Part shown: piece by piece, positions 37,980 through 47,800 of the stretch | Numbering within the stretch: the stretch's first letter is position 1 | Layout: each line of letters opens with the position of its first letter | Origin: Planctomycetota bacterium | GTDB taxonomy: Bacteria; Planctomycetota; JAJSAM01; JAJVHW01 | Direction of reading: 5' to 3' | Assembly: GCA_021776825.1 (NCBI GenBank) | Contig: JAJFFG010000133.1 | Coordinates: forward strand, 1 to 64,000 | Length of the DNA: 64,000 nucleotides | Notes under the pieces: generated by a model | The model's input: the letters and a program-made list of their open reading frames with translations, nothing else | Databases searched by the model: none | What the model was told of the DNA's origin: nothing | Program-made: the position numbers and the translations under genes

Positions 37980-38486
37980 CTACTGACCGCGGGCGGCGGC
38001 GAGGATCGCCGTGTAGTCCGGCTCGTCGGCGATCTCGCCCACGAGTTCCTCGTATCGCACCGTGCCCGACGGATCGATCACGAACGCGGCACGCGCCATG
38101 ACACCCTGCAGCGGTCCGTTGGCGATCGCCACGCCCCAACGCGTCGCGAAGCCGCGATCCCGCATGTCCGACGCGCCGGCGACGTTCTCGATGCCCTCGG
38201 TGGCGCAGAAGCGACCGATCGCGAACGGAAGGTCAGAGCTGGCGACCAGGACGTCGACACCCTCGAGTTCGGCTGCCGCCTCGTTGAAGCGGCGCGTCTC
38301 GGCCTGACACACGGGCGTGTCGAGACTCGGCACGGTGAGCAGGATGAGCGTGCGACCCGCAAAGTCGCCCTTGGTCACCTGCGACAGATCCTGCCGCACG
38401 AGCGAGAACTCGGGCGCCGGCGTGCCAACGGGCGGCAACGTGCCGGCCAGGTCGCAGAGGTTGCCCTTCAGCGTGACGCTCGACAT
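37980..38486 (-). CDS. tpx: Thiol peroxidase (atypical 2-Cys peroxiredoxin)
   Basis: VTLKGNLCDLAGTLPPVGTPAPEFSLVRQDLSQVTKGDFAGRTLILLTVPSLDTPVCQAETRRFNEAA. Confidence 0.93.
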   Translation of the reverse strand: MSSVTLKGNLCDLAGTLPPVGTPAPEFSLVRQDLSQVTKGDFAGRTLILLTVPSLDTPVCQAETRRFNEAAAELEGVDVLVASSDLPFAIGRFCATEGIENVAGASDMRDRGFATRWGVAIANGPLQGVMARAAFVIDPSGTVRYEELVGEIADEPDYTAILAAARGQ

Positions 38487-38622
38487 GGGGATCTCCGGGG
38501 GTGACGCCGTGGCGCCGTTCTGCGACGAGAGTCCGCGGATGGTATCGAGGGGGGAGGGGCCGACAACGAGAACCCGGGCGACCTCGGGCCGTCATCCAGC
38601 GCCGTCGGGTAGGCTGCCCGCC

Positions 38623-40989
38623 ATGGCCCGCCTGCGCCGCTACCGCGACCTGATCGTCCTCGGACTGCTGGCGTTCGGCGCGTGCTCGCAGCAGGCGGCG
38701 CCGACCTCCGCCGTCGACGACGGCGGCGTGGGGCCGGCCGCCGAGCCAGCACCGCCGGCGCCCTCCTTCGAGCAGGACGGACACCCGTTCATCGAGCGCC
38801 ACTGCCTCGACTGTCACCACAGCGATGAACCGACCGAGGGCGTCGCGTTCGATCCGTTCACGGACGAGGAGCAGATTCGCAAAGCGTGGCGGATGTGGGA
38901 GCTCGCGGGCGAGCTCGTGCGCGATGGCGAGATGCCGCCCGCGAAGCGACCGCGCCCCGAGAATGCCGAGCGCGAGCGGTTCCTCGAGTGGCTGGACTCG
39001 GTCCTCGCGACCATCGATCGCAGTGCCCCGCCGGACCCGGGCCGTGTCACGCTCAAGAGGCTCTCGCGCATCGAGTACGAGAACACGATTCGGGACCTCC
39101 TGGGCATCTCGATCGATGCGTCGGAGTGGTTCCCGGCCGACGACGTTGGGTACGGGTTCGATCGGATCGGCGACGTCCTCGCCATGCCGCCGCTGCTGCT
39201 CGAGAAGTACGTCGCGGCGGCCGAGGTCATCGCGGCCGACACCATCGTCTCGGACGACCCGGCGAACCCACCCACGCGGCGGCTGCTCGGCGTCGACTGT
39301 CGCTCGACCGGGCGCGGCGGAGTCGTCGGCAGCGGAGCGCGCGTGCTTTCGACGAACGGCGAGGTGTACGCGTCGTTCGACCTGCCGCGAGACGGTGAAT
39401 ACGTCGTGCGCGTCGGCGCCTGGGGCCAGCAGGCCGGACCGGACTCGGCACGGATGCGGCTGCGCGCCGCGAACCGGAGTCTCGCCACGGTGGACGTTGC
39501 GGCGCGGCGCGGTGATCTGCACGTCGAAGAACGGACCGTGCGACTCGGCCGTGGCCCGCAACGGGTCGGCGCCGCGTTCATCAACGACTACTGGAAGCCG
39601 AAGGACCCCGACCCGGCACAGCGCGATCGCAACCTCGTCATCGAGTGGATCGAGGTCGTCGGGCCCGTCGACGCCCGCGTGGGGCCGCTTCCGGAGCCGC
39701 ATCGACGCGTGATCTTCGAGACACCTGGTGACACCGACACGGGAGCCGTGCGCGAACGCATCCTGCGCCGGCTCGCGGATCGCGCATTCCGGCGGCCGGC
39801 CACCGACGACGAAGTCGCAAGGCTCGCCGCGCTCGCGGTCGCCGTCGAGGGGACCGGCGAGCCGTTCGAGGGCGGCATCCGCGTGGCGCTCACGGCCGTG
39901 CTGTCGTCACCGCACTTTCTGTTCCGCGTCGAGCTTCACGCGGCACCGGACGATCCGTCGAACGTGCAACTCCTCGACGACTGGGCCCTCGCGTCGCGGC
40001 TCTCGTACTTCCTCTGGAGCAGCATGCCGGACGCGGAGCTCCGCGCGGCGGCCGACGCCGGCCGACTGCGTGCCGACCTCGACGACCAGGTCGACCGCAT
40101 GCTCGCCGACGCGCGCGCCGACGCGCTCGTCACCGACTTCGCGGGACAGTGGCTCCAGCTCCGAACTCTGGATGACGTCGAACCCGACCCGCAGGCGTTC
40201 CCCTACTTCAGCGACGCGCTCCGCAACTCGATGCGACGCGAGAGCGAGGCGCTCGTGCGCGAGGTACTCCGCGAGAACCAGAGCGTGCTCGAGTTGCTGC
40301 GAGCCGATCACACGTATGTCGACGGACGGCTGGCTCGCCTCTACGGCATCGACGGCGTCTCGGGTGACGAGTTCGTCCGCGTCGACTACCCAGACGCGAG
40401 ACGGGCCGGCGTCCTGGGGCACGCGAGCGTCCTCACGCTCACCTCGTATCCAACCCGCACATCGCCCGTGAAGCGCGGCAAGTGGCTGCTCGAGCAGGTC
40501 AGCGGATCGCCGACGCCCCCGCCGCCGCCGGGAGCCGACGATCTACCCGAGGCCGGTGAGCAGGGCGTGCCCGCATCGTTGCGCGAACGTCTGGCGCAGC
40601 ACCGCGCCGACGAAGCGTGCGCGGTGTGTCACGATCGGCTCGATCCACTCGGCTTCGCGCTCGAGAACTTCGACGGGATCGGACGGTGGCGCGAGATGGA
40701 CGGCGACGTCGCGATCGATCCGAACGGCAGCCTGCCCGACGGACGCGCGCTCGACGGGCCGGCGTCGCTGCGCGAGGCGCTGCTCGAGGGCGACGCGTTC
40801 CCCGAGCACCTGACGGCGACGATGCTCACGTACGCCCTCGGTCGCGGTCCGCTCCCCTCGGACGTCGACGTCGTCGAGCGGATCGTGGAGGATGCGCGTC
40901 CGGGCGGGTACCGGCTGCACGACCTGGTGCGCGGCGTCGTCGCATCCGTGCCGTTTCGCATGGTGCGGGGTGAGGAGGTGGCCGAATGA
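38623..40989 (+). CDS. DUF1592-type planctomycete protein with N-terminal cytochrome-like CxxCH
   Basis: ERHCLDCHHSDEP, LKRLSRIEYENTIRDLLGI, YPTRTSPVKRGKWLLEQVSGSPTPPPPP, CAVCHDRLDPLGFALENFDGIGRWRE. Confidence 0.92.
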   Translation: MARLRRYRDLIVLGLLAFGACSQQAAPTSAVDDGGVGPAAEPAPPAPSFEQDGHPFIERHCLDCHHSDEPTEGVAFDPFTDEEQIRKAWRMWELAGELVRDGEMPPAKRPRPENAERERFLEWLDSVLATIDRSAPPDPGRVTLKRLSRIEYENTIRDLLGISIDASEWFPADDVGYGFDRIGDVLAMPPLLLEKYVAAAEVIAADTIVSDDPANPPTRRLLGVDCRSTGRGGVVGSGARVLSTNGEVYASFDLPRDGEYVVRVGAWGQQAGPDSARMRLRAANRSLATVDVAARRGDLHVEERTVRLGRGPQRVGAAFINDYWKPKDPDPAQRDRNLVIEWIEVVGPVDARVGPLPEPHRRVIFETPGDTDTGAVRERILRRLADRAFRRPATDDEVARLAALAVAVEGTGEPFEGGIRVALTAVLSSPHFLFRVELHAAPDDPSNVQLLDDWALASRLSYFLWSSMPDAELRAAADAGRLRADLDDQVDRMLADARADALVTDFAGQWLQLRTLDDVEPDPQAFPYFSDALRNSMRRESEALVREVLRENQSVLELLRADHTYVDGRLARLYGIDGVSGDEFVRVDYPDARRAGVLGHASVLTLTSYPTRTSPVKRGKWLLEQVSGSPTPPPPPGADDLPEAGEQGVPASLRERLAQHRADEACAVCHDRLDPLGFALENFDGIGRWREMDGDVAIDPNGSLPDGRALDGPASLREALLEGDAFPEHLTATMLTYALGRGPLPSDVDVVERIVEDARPGGYRLHDLVRGVVASVPFRMVRGEEVAE

Positions 40990-42320
40990 CACGCGCTCTC
41001 CACCGACGGACGGTGCTGCGCGGCCTCGGCGTTGCCATGGCGCTGCCATTCCTCGACGCCATGCGCCCGGCGATGGCCTGGGCGCAGGAGGGTTCGGCGA
41101 CCGTCACGCCAACGCGACTCCTGTTCGTCTTCGTCCCGAACGGCAAGCACATGCCGACGTGGACGCCGAAGGGCGAGCACGGCGAGTTGCCCTGGACGCT
41201 CGAGCCGTTGCGACCCCATCGCGAGGATGTGCTCGTGCTCAGCGGACTCGCCATCGACGGTGGGCGCGCCCATGGCGACGGTCCCGGCGACCACGCACGA
41301 TCGGCGGCGTCCTTCCTGACGACGGCGCATCCGGTCAAGACCGGCGGCGCCGGGATCCGCGCCGGGATCTCCGTCGATCAAGTCGCGGCGGAGCATCTCG
41401 GCAGGTCGACGCGGTTCCGCTCGCTCGAGCTGGGTTGCGAGCGCGGCGGGCAATCGGGACAGTGCGACTCGGGCTACAGCTGCGCGTACTCGTCGAACGT
41501 CTCGTGGCGCACGGCGACGAGTCCGAACGTCAAAGAGATCGACCCGCGACTCGTGTTCGAGCGCTTGTTCATGAGCGTGCGGGACGGCGAGTCGGCGACC
41601 GACGCCGCGCGCCGGCTGCGCTCGCGCGGCAGCGTGCTCGACTTCGTGCTGCAGGATGCCAAGCGTCTCTCCGGGAAGCTCGGGCCGTCCGATCGGCGCA
41701 AACTCGACGAGTACACGACGGGCGTCCGCGAGCTGGAGCGACGGCTGCGGATGATCGAGCAGGCGCGCGGTGACGGCGCTGTCCTCCCGATCGACCGCCC
41801 GGCCGGGATCCCGCGCGATCATCAGGAGCACGTCCGGCTGATGCTCGACCTGATCGTGTTGGCGTTCCGCACCGATCTGACTCGCGTGGCGACCTTCATG
41901 GCGGGCAATGCCGGGAGCAACCGCAGCTACCGCTGGCTCGGCGTGCCCGAGGGACATCACGGGCTCTCGCATCACGGCAAGGACGCGAAGAAGCGGGAGA
42001 AGATCCGCAAGATCGACCGCTTCAACGTGGAGCAGTTGGCGTACCTGCTCGAACGCCTGCGCGCGCGTGACGAGGACGGCGCCGCTCTCGTCGACAGCTC
42101 GCTCGTGCTCTACGGCAGCGGCATCGGCGACGGCAACCGGCACAACCACGACCAGCTCCCGCTGCTGCTCGCCGGCCGCGCGGGCGGCGTCAGGCCTGGA
42201 CGACATCTGCGGAGCGGTCACAACACGCCGGCCGCCAACCTCTACCTGTCGATGCTTCGGGCCGCCGGCGTCCCCGCCGAGTCGTTCGGCGACTCGAAGC
42301 GCCCCCTCGACCTGACGTAG
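40986..42320 (+). CDS. DUF1552-type protein
   Basis: RRTVLRGLGVAMALPFLDAM, FVFVPNGKHM, YGSGIGDGNRHNHDQLPLLLAGRAGG; ATGA-overlap with upstream DUF1592-type gene. Confidence 0.93.
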   Translation: MTRALHRRTVLRGLGVAMALPFLDAMRPAMAWAQEGSATVTPTRLLFVFVPNGKHMPTWTPKGEHGELPWTLEPLRPHREDVLVLSGLAIDGGRAHGDGPGDHARSAASFLTTAHPVKTGGAGIRAGISVDQVAAEHLGRSTRFRSLELGCERGGQSGQCDSGYSCAYSSNVSWRTATSPNVKEIDPRLVFERLFMSVRDGESATDAARRLRSRGSVLDFVLQDAKRLSGKLGPSDRRKLDEYTTGVRELERRLRMIEQARGDGAVLPIDRPAGIPRDHQEHVRLMLDLIVLAFRTDLTRVATFMAGNAGSNRSYRWLGVPEGHHGLSHHGKDAKKREKIRKIDRFNVEQLAYLLERLRARDEDGAALVDSSLVLYGSGIGDGNRHNHDQLPLLLAGRAGGVRPGRHLRSGHNTPAANLYLSMLRAAGVPAESFGDSKRPLDLT

Positions 42321-42323
42321 CCA

Positions 42324-42507
42324 AGCCCTGCCGTAACTAACTAACTTCCAGCCTCAACTGCGCCCGGCGGTGGGAGCGGAGAGTGCGGCAGAGCCCGACG
42401 GACGACGCTCGCGCCGCTGTGCGCACTCACGACGCGGCCGGAGGGATCGCGGCGTGCATCCGTTCTCGCAAAGTCGAGGCTGGAAGTTAGTTAGTTGGGG
42501 CAGGGCT
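42324..42507. mobile_element. 184-bp MITE-like element bounded by 35-bp imperfect inverted repeats
   Basis: Left agccctgccgtaactaactaacttccagcctcaac (42324-42358); reverse complement of right 42473-42507 is agccctgccccaactaactaacttccagcctcgac (3 mismatches). Confidence 0.75.
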
Positions 42508-42523
42508 CGAGGAGGGACGGCGA

Positions 42524-42834
42524 TGCAGATCGACGGCGCGAGGGTGCTCATCACGGGCGGCGGGACGGGGATCGGCCTCGCGACCGCACAACAGCTCGTC
42601 GCCGGCGGCGCGCGCGTCGCCATCTGCGGTCGACGCCCGGAGCCGCTTGCGGCGGCGTCCGGCGCGCACGGGATCGCTGCGATCCAGGGCGATGTCGTCA
42701 CGGATGCCGATCGGATTGTCGACGAGACGGTCGCCGCGCTCGGCGGACTCGACGTGCTCGTGAACAACGCGGCGATCGGGTACTTCGCCCCGCTGCTCGA
42801 GACCGACGATGCGCGCTTCGCAGCCGCCGCCTAG
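42524..42834 (+). pseudogene. Truncated short-chain dehydrogenase/reductase (N-terminal Rossmann half only)
   Basis: VLITGGGTGIGLATAQQLVAGGARVAICGR...LDVLVNNAAIGYFAPLLETDDARFAAAA then stop; no YxxxK catalytic region. Confidence 0.75.
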
Positions 42835-42836
42835 TG

Positions 42837-43070
42837 ATGCTGTCGCTCGGGTTGATCGTCGTCGAGTTCGCGGCCTGCTTCTGCTGCGCCCTCGTCTTCG
42901 CGCTGCCGCCGCTCATCTACGGGATGGTCGTGCTCGCCGACCCACATGTCGTCCACGCGTTCCGGCTGCGCGCAGCCGGCGTGGCCCGCGAGCACGTGGC
43001 AGCGCAGGTCGAGAAGGACATGCACTGGTTGCGACAGGGGCACACCGAACTGCCGCCGCGGCGGGCGTGA
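42837..43070 (+). CDS. Small membrane protein, hypothetical
   Basis: MLSLGLIVVEFAACFCCALVFALPPLIYGMVVLADPHVVHAF; one long hydrophobic segment. Confidence 0.5.
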   Translation: MLSLGLIVVEFAACFCCALVFALPPLIYGMVVLADPHVVHAFRLRAAGVAREHVAAQVEKDMHWLRQGHTELPPRRA

Positions 43071-43094
43071 GCGCGCTCCCCGTGGAGCGTCGCC

Positions 43095-43829
43095 TCAGAG
43101 CGACGTCAGCAGGTGCTCGAGCTCGTCGTCGACGTCGGCCGGATCGCTGACCGTGTCGGCGATCTCCGCGCGCAGGCGGTCGCGATAGCGCCGACGCAGG
43201 CGGTGCACGGCGACCTTGACCGCGCCATCCGTCATGCCGATCGCATCGCCGACGTTCCGATACGACGGCAGCGGTGAGCCGCCGACGAGGTAGGGCTTCA
43301 GCGCGTCGAACAGCGGTTCGCGACCGGCCTCGCGGAACTCGTCGCGCACGGCACCGAGAACCTGATCGAGCAGCGTCAGCGCCCAACGCCGCTCGAAGAC
43401 CCGCTCCGGCGTCAGGTCGTGGGCCGGCTCCAGACGATAGCGTTCTTCGCCGCGCGCGAAGTCGAGCGAGAGGTGTTTGCGGTCGCCGCCGCGCTTCTGT
43501 GCACGCTCGCGATCGCGCTCCTTCGACCCGTGGTGGCGGAACGCGGTGATGAGGAACGTCCGGAAGCGACCGCGATCGCGGTCGGCCGCAGCGAAGTAGC
43601 CCTTCTCCAGCACCGTCGCGAAGAACGCCTGCACGCGATCCTGCGCAGTGTGCACGTCATCACCACCGCGGCGCGCGAAGGCGTAGAGCGGGTACCAGTA
43701 CGCGGCGCAGAGTGACTCGAGCGCGCGTCCCGCTGCCGGCGACGAGTCCGCGCCGGCGGCGACGACGACGCTCCACTGGGTGGTCGCGAAGCGCGCGCCG
43801 CCGGCGGGCTCTGGGTCAGCGTCCCTCAT
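43095..43829 (-). CDS. RNA polymerase ECF-type sigma factor (kinase-linked)
   Basis: FATTQWSVVVAAG...YPLYAFARRGGDDVHTAQDRVQAFFATVLEKGYFAAADRDRGRFRTFLITAFRHH; MTDGAVKVAVHRLRRRYRDRLRAEI; overlaps kinase gene end. Confidence 0.88.
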   Translation of the reverse strand: MRDADPEPAGGARFATTQWSVVVAAGADSSPAAGRALESLCAAYWYPLYAFARRGGDDVHTAQDRVQAFFATVLEKGYFAAADRDRGRFRTFLITAFRHHGSKERDRERAQKRGGDRKHLSLDFARGEERYRLEPAHDLTPERVFERRWALTLLDQVLGAVRDEFREAGREPLFDALKPYLVGGSPLPSYRNVGDAIGMTDGAVKVAVHRLRRRYRDRLRAEIADTVSDPADVDDELEHLLTSL

Positions 43830-45258
43830 CGCCGCTCCGGGGGGGCTCCGCCGGCCTGGGCTGATCTGGGCCGGGCTGCGGCGCTTCACCCGCGTCCTCG
43901 AGCGGGTAGATGAACGGCACGAGCTCGGGCTCGTCGTGCGCGACACGCGTCCCCGCCAACGTCATCCAAGAGGCCATCGGCACGCAGCAGAGGAGCGGGA
44001 GGAACGTGCCGAGGATCGCCAGCCAGAGCCCGTGGAGGCGGCCCTCGCTGCGGACGATCTGCACCCACCCGCAGATACTCATGATGACGCCCGAGAGGAG
44101 CATCACGGCTGGCAGGAGACCCGCCACCATCGCGATGCCCGCGACCGTGCCGTCGACCTCGTTGTCACCACCGCCCGCGAACGCCAGTCCAAGAGCGGCC
44201 ACCAGCAATCCGGCCACCAGCGCACCGGGGGCCATGATCGCGCCCCAGATGGCGAGTTTGCTGTACCGGCGCGGATGGTGCCGCGGAGCCTCCTGAGGGG
44301 CCGTGGCCGCCGTGCCCGCGGAGGAGACCGCCGTCTTCATCTGATCGACGCGCTGATAGCGCCTGTCGAGCTCCTTCTCGAGCGAGCGCAGGACGACGGC
44401 GTCGATCCCAGCGCTCACGTCGGACTTCTCCGACGGCGCCGCAAAGCGCCCGATCGGCAGTTCGCCGGTGAGCATCTCGTAGAAGACGACGCCGAGAGAG
44501 TAGATGTCCGCGCGGTGGTCGACGGTACCGGGGCTCTCGATCTGCTCGGGCGCCATGTAGTGCGGCGTTCCCATCAGCTGACCCTTGCCGGTCAGGGTGA
44601 AATCCGACGGCGTCCGGGTGACGAGCTTCGCCAGTCCGAAGTCCGCGATCTTCACGTCGCCGCTCTTCGTGAGCAGGACGTTCTCCGGCTTGATGTCGCG
44701 GTGCACCACGCCCTGATCGTGGGCGTACTGCAGGGCGTCGCAGATCTGCGGCACGATGGCGAGCGACTGCTCCGGCGTGAGCTGGCCGGCCCGCATTGCC
44801 TCGCGCAGGTTCACGCCGTCGACGTGCTCCATCAGGAAGTAGTAGAGGCCGTCGCGCTCGCCGAACTCGTACACCGACACGATGTGCGGATGCTGCAGTC
44901 GCCCGAGGGCGCGCGCTTCGCGCTGGAACCGCTCCTCGAATGCCGCGCCGTCGGCGCCCGTGACGTCGGGAGAGAGGACCTTCAGCGCGACGTCGCGATC
45001 GAGTGACGGCTGCCGAGCGCGGTAAACGACGCCCATGCCGCCACGACCGAGGATCCCAGAGATCGCGAGATCGGGGAAGTGCGCAGCCATCGCCGCCGGG
45101 GTCGGCGCGTCGCCGGTCGGGCCATCGCGGGGAGGGACTGGGCCGCCGGTCTCGAAGCCAGCGCGCAAGAGACACTTCGGGCAGGACGACTCGGGGGCGT
45201 CGGCCGGCAGGGCATCGCCGCACTGCGGGCAGAGTGGGCGGGGGTCGGCGTCGCTCAT
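43816..45258 (-). CDS. Ser/Thr protein kinase with N-terminal zinc ribbon and C-terminal TM segments
   Basis: CPQCGDALPADAPESSCPKCLLRAGFETGG; ILGRGGMGVVYRARQPSLDRDVALKVL; VVHRDIKPENVLLTKSGDVKIADFGLAKL. Confidence 0.95.
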   Translation of the reverse strand: MSDADPRPLCPQCGDALPADAPESSCPKCLLRAGFETGGPVPPRDGPTGDAPTPAAMAAHFPDLAISGILGRGGMGVVYRARQPSLDRDVALKVLSPDVTGADGAAFEERFQREARALGRLQHPHIVSVYEFGERDGLYYFLMEHVDGVNLREAMRAGQLTPEQSLAIVPQICDALQYAHDQGVVHRDIKPENVLLTKSGDVKIADFGLAKLVTRTPSDFTLTGKGQLMGTPHYMAPEQIESPGTVDHRADIYSLGVVFYEMLTGELPIGRFAAPSEKSDVSAGIDAVVLRSLEKELDRRYQRVDQMKTAVSSAGTAATAPQEAPRHHPRRYSKLAIWGAIMAPGALVAGLLVAALGLAFAGGGDNEVDGTVAGIAMVAGLLPAVMLLSGVIMSICGWVQIVRSEGRLHGLWLAILGTFLPLLCCVPMASWMTLAGTRVAHDEPELVPFIYPLEDAGEAPQPGPDQPRPAEPPRSGDEGR

Positions 45259-45394
45259 AGTGATCTCTCCGTCATGGTGGGGTCTGGTTCACCCCTCCAT
45301 GACGGAGATGAGCGCGGAGGTTACAGGTCGGTCGTGGATTTGTGCGGCGGACGGGCAGATCCCCGCTCGCGGCACGGGGTCGACGGCGCGTGGC

Positions 45395-47800
45395 TCAGTC
45401 GCCGAGCACGCGCCGAACGGTCGCCAGGAACTCCTTCGTACCGTCGTGCACGGCCGAGGTCTGACGGATCACGAACATGCCGTCCCAGTACCAGACCGCC
45501 GCCATGTCGTAGTTCTCCCAGGTCCTGGGCAGGACGGACATCCGCAGTCGATCCATGAGCTCATCGACGCCGCCCATCCCGTTGCGCGCGTCGACCACGT
45601 CCTGCACCTCGTAGCACTCGATGTGCATCGGCGGCTGCTCGGAGAAGACGACGGCGCCGTCGGCGTGCGTGACGTGGAGGCGCGTGATGCGGGCGATCCA
45701 GGCGAGCACGTCGGCGCGCTTGACGTCGCTGAGCGAGAGCTCGATCGGTTCGTCGGCGTAGTCCTCCGGCACGACGATCGAGATGCCGGTCTGCTCGCGG
45801 AGCATGGTGGCGGCATCGCCGAGGGACACATCGACGAACGCGACCGAGATCGGAGCCTCGAGTCGGCGCGCCAGGTCCTGCTCCCACTCCGGGACGGGGA
45901 GCGCCAGTTGCTTGCCACGGTTCAGGATGAGGTTGAGGAACGCCTCGGTCTTGGCGTGCGCGTCCGAGGTCTGCGTCGCGACGAGCAGTCCCTTCCACGT
46001 GGAGAGGGAAGTCCCGTCGCGCTCCCACGCCGCGGGATCGCCGAACGACTGCGTGGCGTCGATCAGTTCGTCCGTCGCGAAGTACTCCTCGATCGGCTCG
46101 TCGGGCGAGAAGTTGGGGTCCTCGGCGGCGGCCTCGACGAAGAAGCGGCGGGCCTGACGCTCGAGCAGCGGCGCGACGTCGTAGAAGCGCTGCTCCAATC
46201 CGGTCGGCAACCGATGGCGCTCGCTCACGTACACGACGTTGTCGGTGAGGCAGTAGTCCAGTTCGACCTGGCGGAGTACGTGCCGCAGCATCTGATCGGC
46301 AGAGAGTTCCATCCCTTCAGCCACCGTGACCGTCTCGTCGCCCTTGTCGTCGCGGGCCTCCGCCTCGAACACGAAGTTCAATCCGGTCGCCTTCCGGAGC
46401 GACGCGATCAGGTCGCTGAGAGACGACTCCCCCGTTCCGGTCACCCGCGTCTCGGTCAGCGTGCGGCGCAGCGTCCGCTCCCATTCCGCCTCGGCGCGTT
46501 GACGCTCGACGCGGATCGTCCTCACGAACGACCCGACTACGAAGCGACTCTCGGCGCGCAGGTCGCTCGACACGAACAGCGCCGGCTCGCGCTGCGGCGC
46601 TGGCGTCGTCGCAGCGTCCGAGTCGTCGGGTTTCTCCTGCGCCGATGCCGGCGACGGATCGAGCACCGCTCCCGTGAGCGCCGCCGCGGCGACAAGTGCG
46701 GTGACAGCAAGTCCGGCGGCGACGGCACGGACGGTTGGCTTCTCAAATCGGGCGATCATGATGAGTCTCCTTCGCAGCTCGGCGCGACCCTCGAGGATGC
46801 CCACGGCAGCGGGACGGGTGGCGCGCGCGGCGCCGCCCTCCAGCAGTCGCAGGAGTGTGTCGCCGTAGGCGACGGGAGCCGCGGCCGGTTGTGCGGCGAG
46901 CGCACTCCAGTCGCGGACGGACTCCCGCTCGGCGCGGAGGCGCGTGAACGCCAGCCACACGAACGGGTCGAACCAGTGCAGGGCCTGGACGGCAGCCAGG
47001 ACCCAGTTGACGAGCACGTCTCCAGCGCGCAGGTGCGCCAGCTCGTGGGCGAAGACGAAGCGGAGCTCGTCGTCGGTGAGGCGCGCCGCGAGTCCCGCCG
47101 GGAGCAGGAGACGCGGACGCAGCACACCGGCGAGGGCAGGCGCATCGACGGCATCGGTGCTCACGATGCGCGGTGGTCGACGGACGCCGGCTGTCGCGGC
47201 CGCTTCGGCCAGGAGCGTGACGACACGGGCGTCGGTCACGGCGTTGGCCGTGCGCAGGCGGCGCGAGAAGCGACGCTCGCGTCGCAGCGTCCACGCCGTC
47301 ACGACCACGGCGCCGAGCAGCCAGATGAGCGTGACCCAGGAGGTCCACGGCCACGCACGCTGTGTCACCGCGACGGCCGGCATCGCCGTCGGCGCGCCGA
47401 CGCGTGCAGCGTCTGGGGCACCGACTCGCGCAGCGTTTCGCGCACCGACTCGCGGCAGGTCGACGACGACGGGCGCGGCCCCGCTCGGCGCCGAGGTCGA
47501 CGGGCTAGGAGACGCCGCGGGGCGGGCGCGGGGAGGCACGGGAGCCGAGAGTGCGGCGCTCGACGACGCGGCCACGTCGCTGGCCAGGTTGAACACGCTG
47601 GTCGGTGACGGGGGAGCCGCGGGCATGAGCAGACGCACGAGCACGAGCACCCACAGCGCGTAGCGCCAGCGCGGCGTCAGCCAGCGACGGAGCCCCCACT
47701 GCGCGAGGAGCACGGCGGCAACGAGCACCGCGACGGCGACGGTGGTCTCGCGTAGCCACTCGAGGGCCACGGCGGCAAGGGAGTGGAAGCCGTCCATCAC
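45395..47800 (-). CDS. BlaR1/MecR1-like M56 metallopeptidase with C-terminal secretin-N/STN-like repeats
   Basis: FVFAHELAHLRAGDVLVNWVLAAVQALHWFDPFVWLAF; C-term repeats ISVAFVDVSLGDAATMLREQTGISIVV...IELSLSDVKRADVLAWIARITRLHVTH. Confidence 0.88.
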   Translation of the reverse strand: MMDGFHSLAAVALEWLRETTVAVAVLVAAVLLAQWGLRRWLTPRWRYALWVLVLVRLLMPAAPPSPTSVFNLASDVAASSSAALSAPVPPRARPAASPSPSTSAPSGAAPVVVDLPRVGARNAARVGAPDAARVGAPTAMPAVAVTQRAWPWTSWVTLIWLLGAVVVTAWTLRRERRFSRRLRTANAVTDARVVTLLAEAAATAGVRRPPRIVSTDAVDAPALAGVLRPRLLLPAGLAARLTDDELRFVFAHELAHLRAGDVLVNWVLAAVQALHWFDPFVWLAFTRLRAERESVRDWSALAAQPAAAPVAYGDTLLRLLEGGAARATRPAAVGILEGRAELRRRLIMIARFEKPTVRAVAAGLAVTALVAAAALTGAVLDPSPASAQEKPDDSDAATTPAPQREPALFVSSDLRAESRFVVGSFVRTIRVERQRAEAEWERTLRRTLTETRVTGTGESSLSDLIASLRKATGLNFVFEAEARDDKGDETVTVAEGMELSADQMLRHVLRQVELDYCLTDNVVYVSERHRLPTGLEQRFYDVAPLLERQARRFFVEAAAEDPNFSPDEPIEEYFATDELIDATQSFGDPAAWERDGTSLSTWKGLLVATQTSDAHAKTEAFLNLILNRGKQLALPVPEWEQDLARRLEAPISVAFVDVSLGDAATMLREQTGISIVVPEDYADEPIELSLSDVKRADVLAWIARITRLHVTHADGAVVFSEQPPMHIECYEVQDVVDARNGMGGVDELMDRLRMSVLPRTWENYDMAAVWYWDGMFVIRQTSAVHDGTKEFLATVRRVLGD

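Noticed and set aside
37980-38486. Peroxiredoxin considered as a possible selenoprotein
   Set aside because: Catalytic position is a normal Cys (TPVC) and the ORF is full length.
45035-47608. 857-aa plus-strand ORF
   Set aside because: Antisense to the BlaR1-like gene and the kinase; no domain content.
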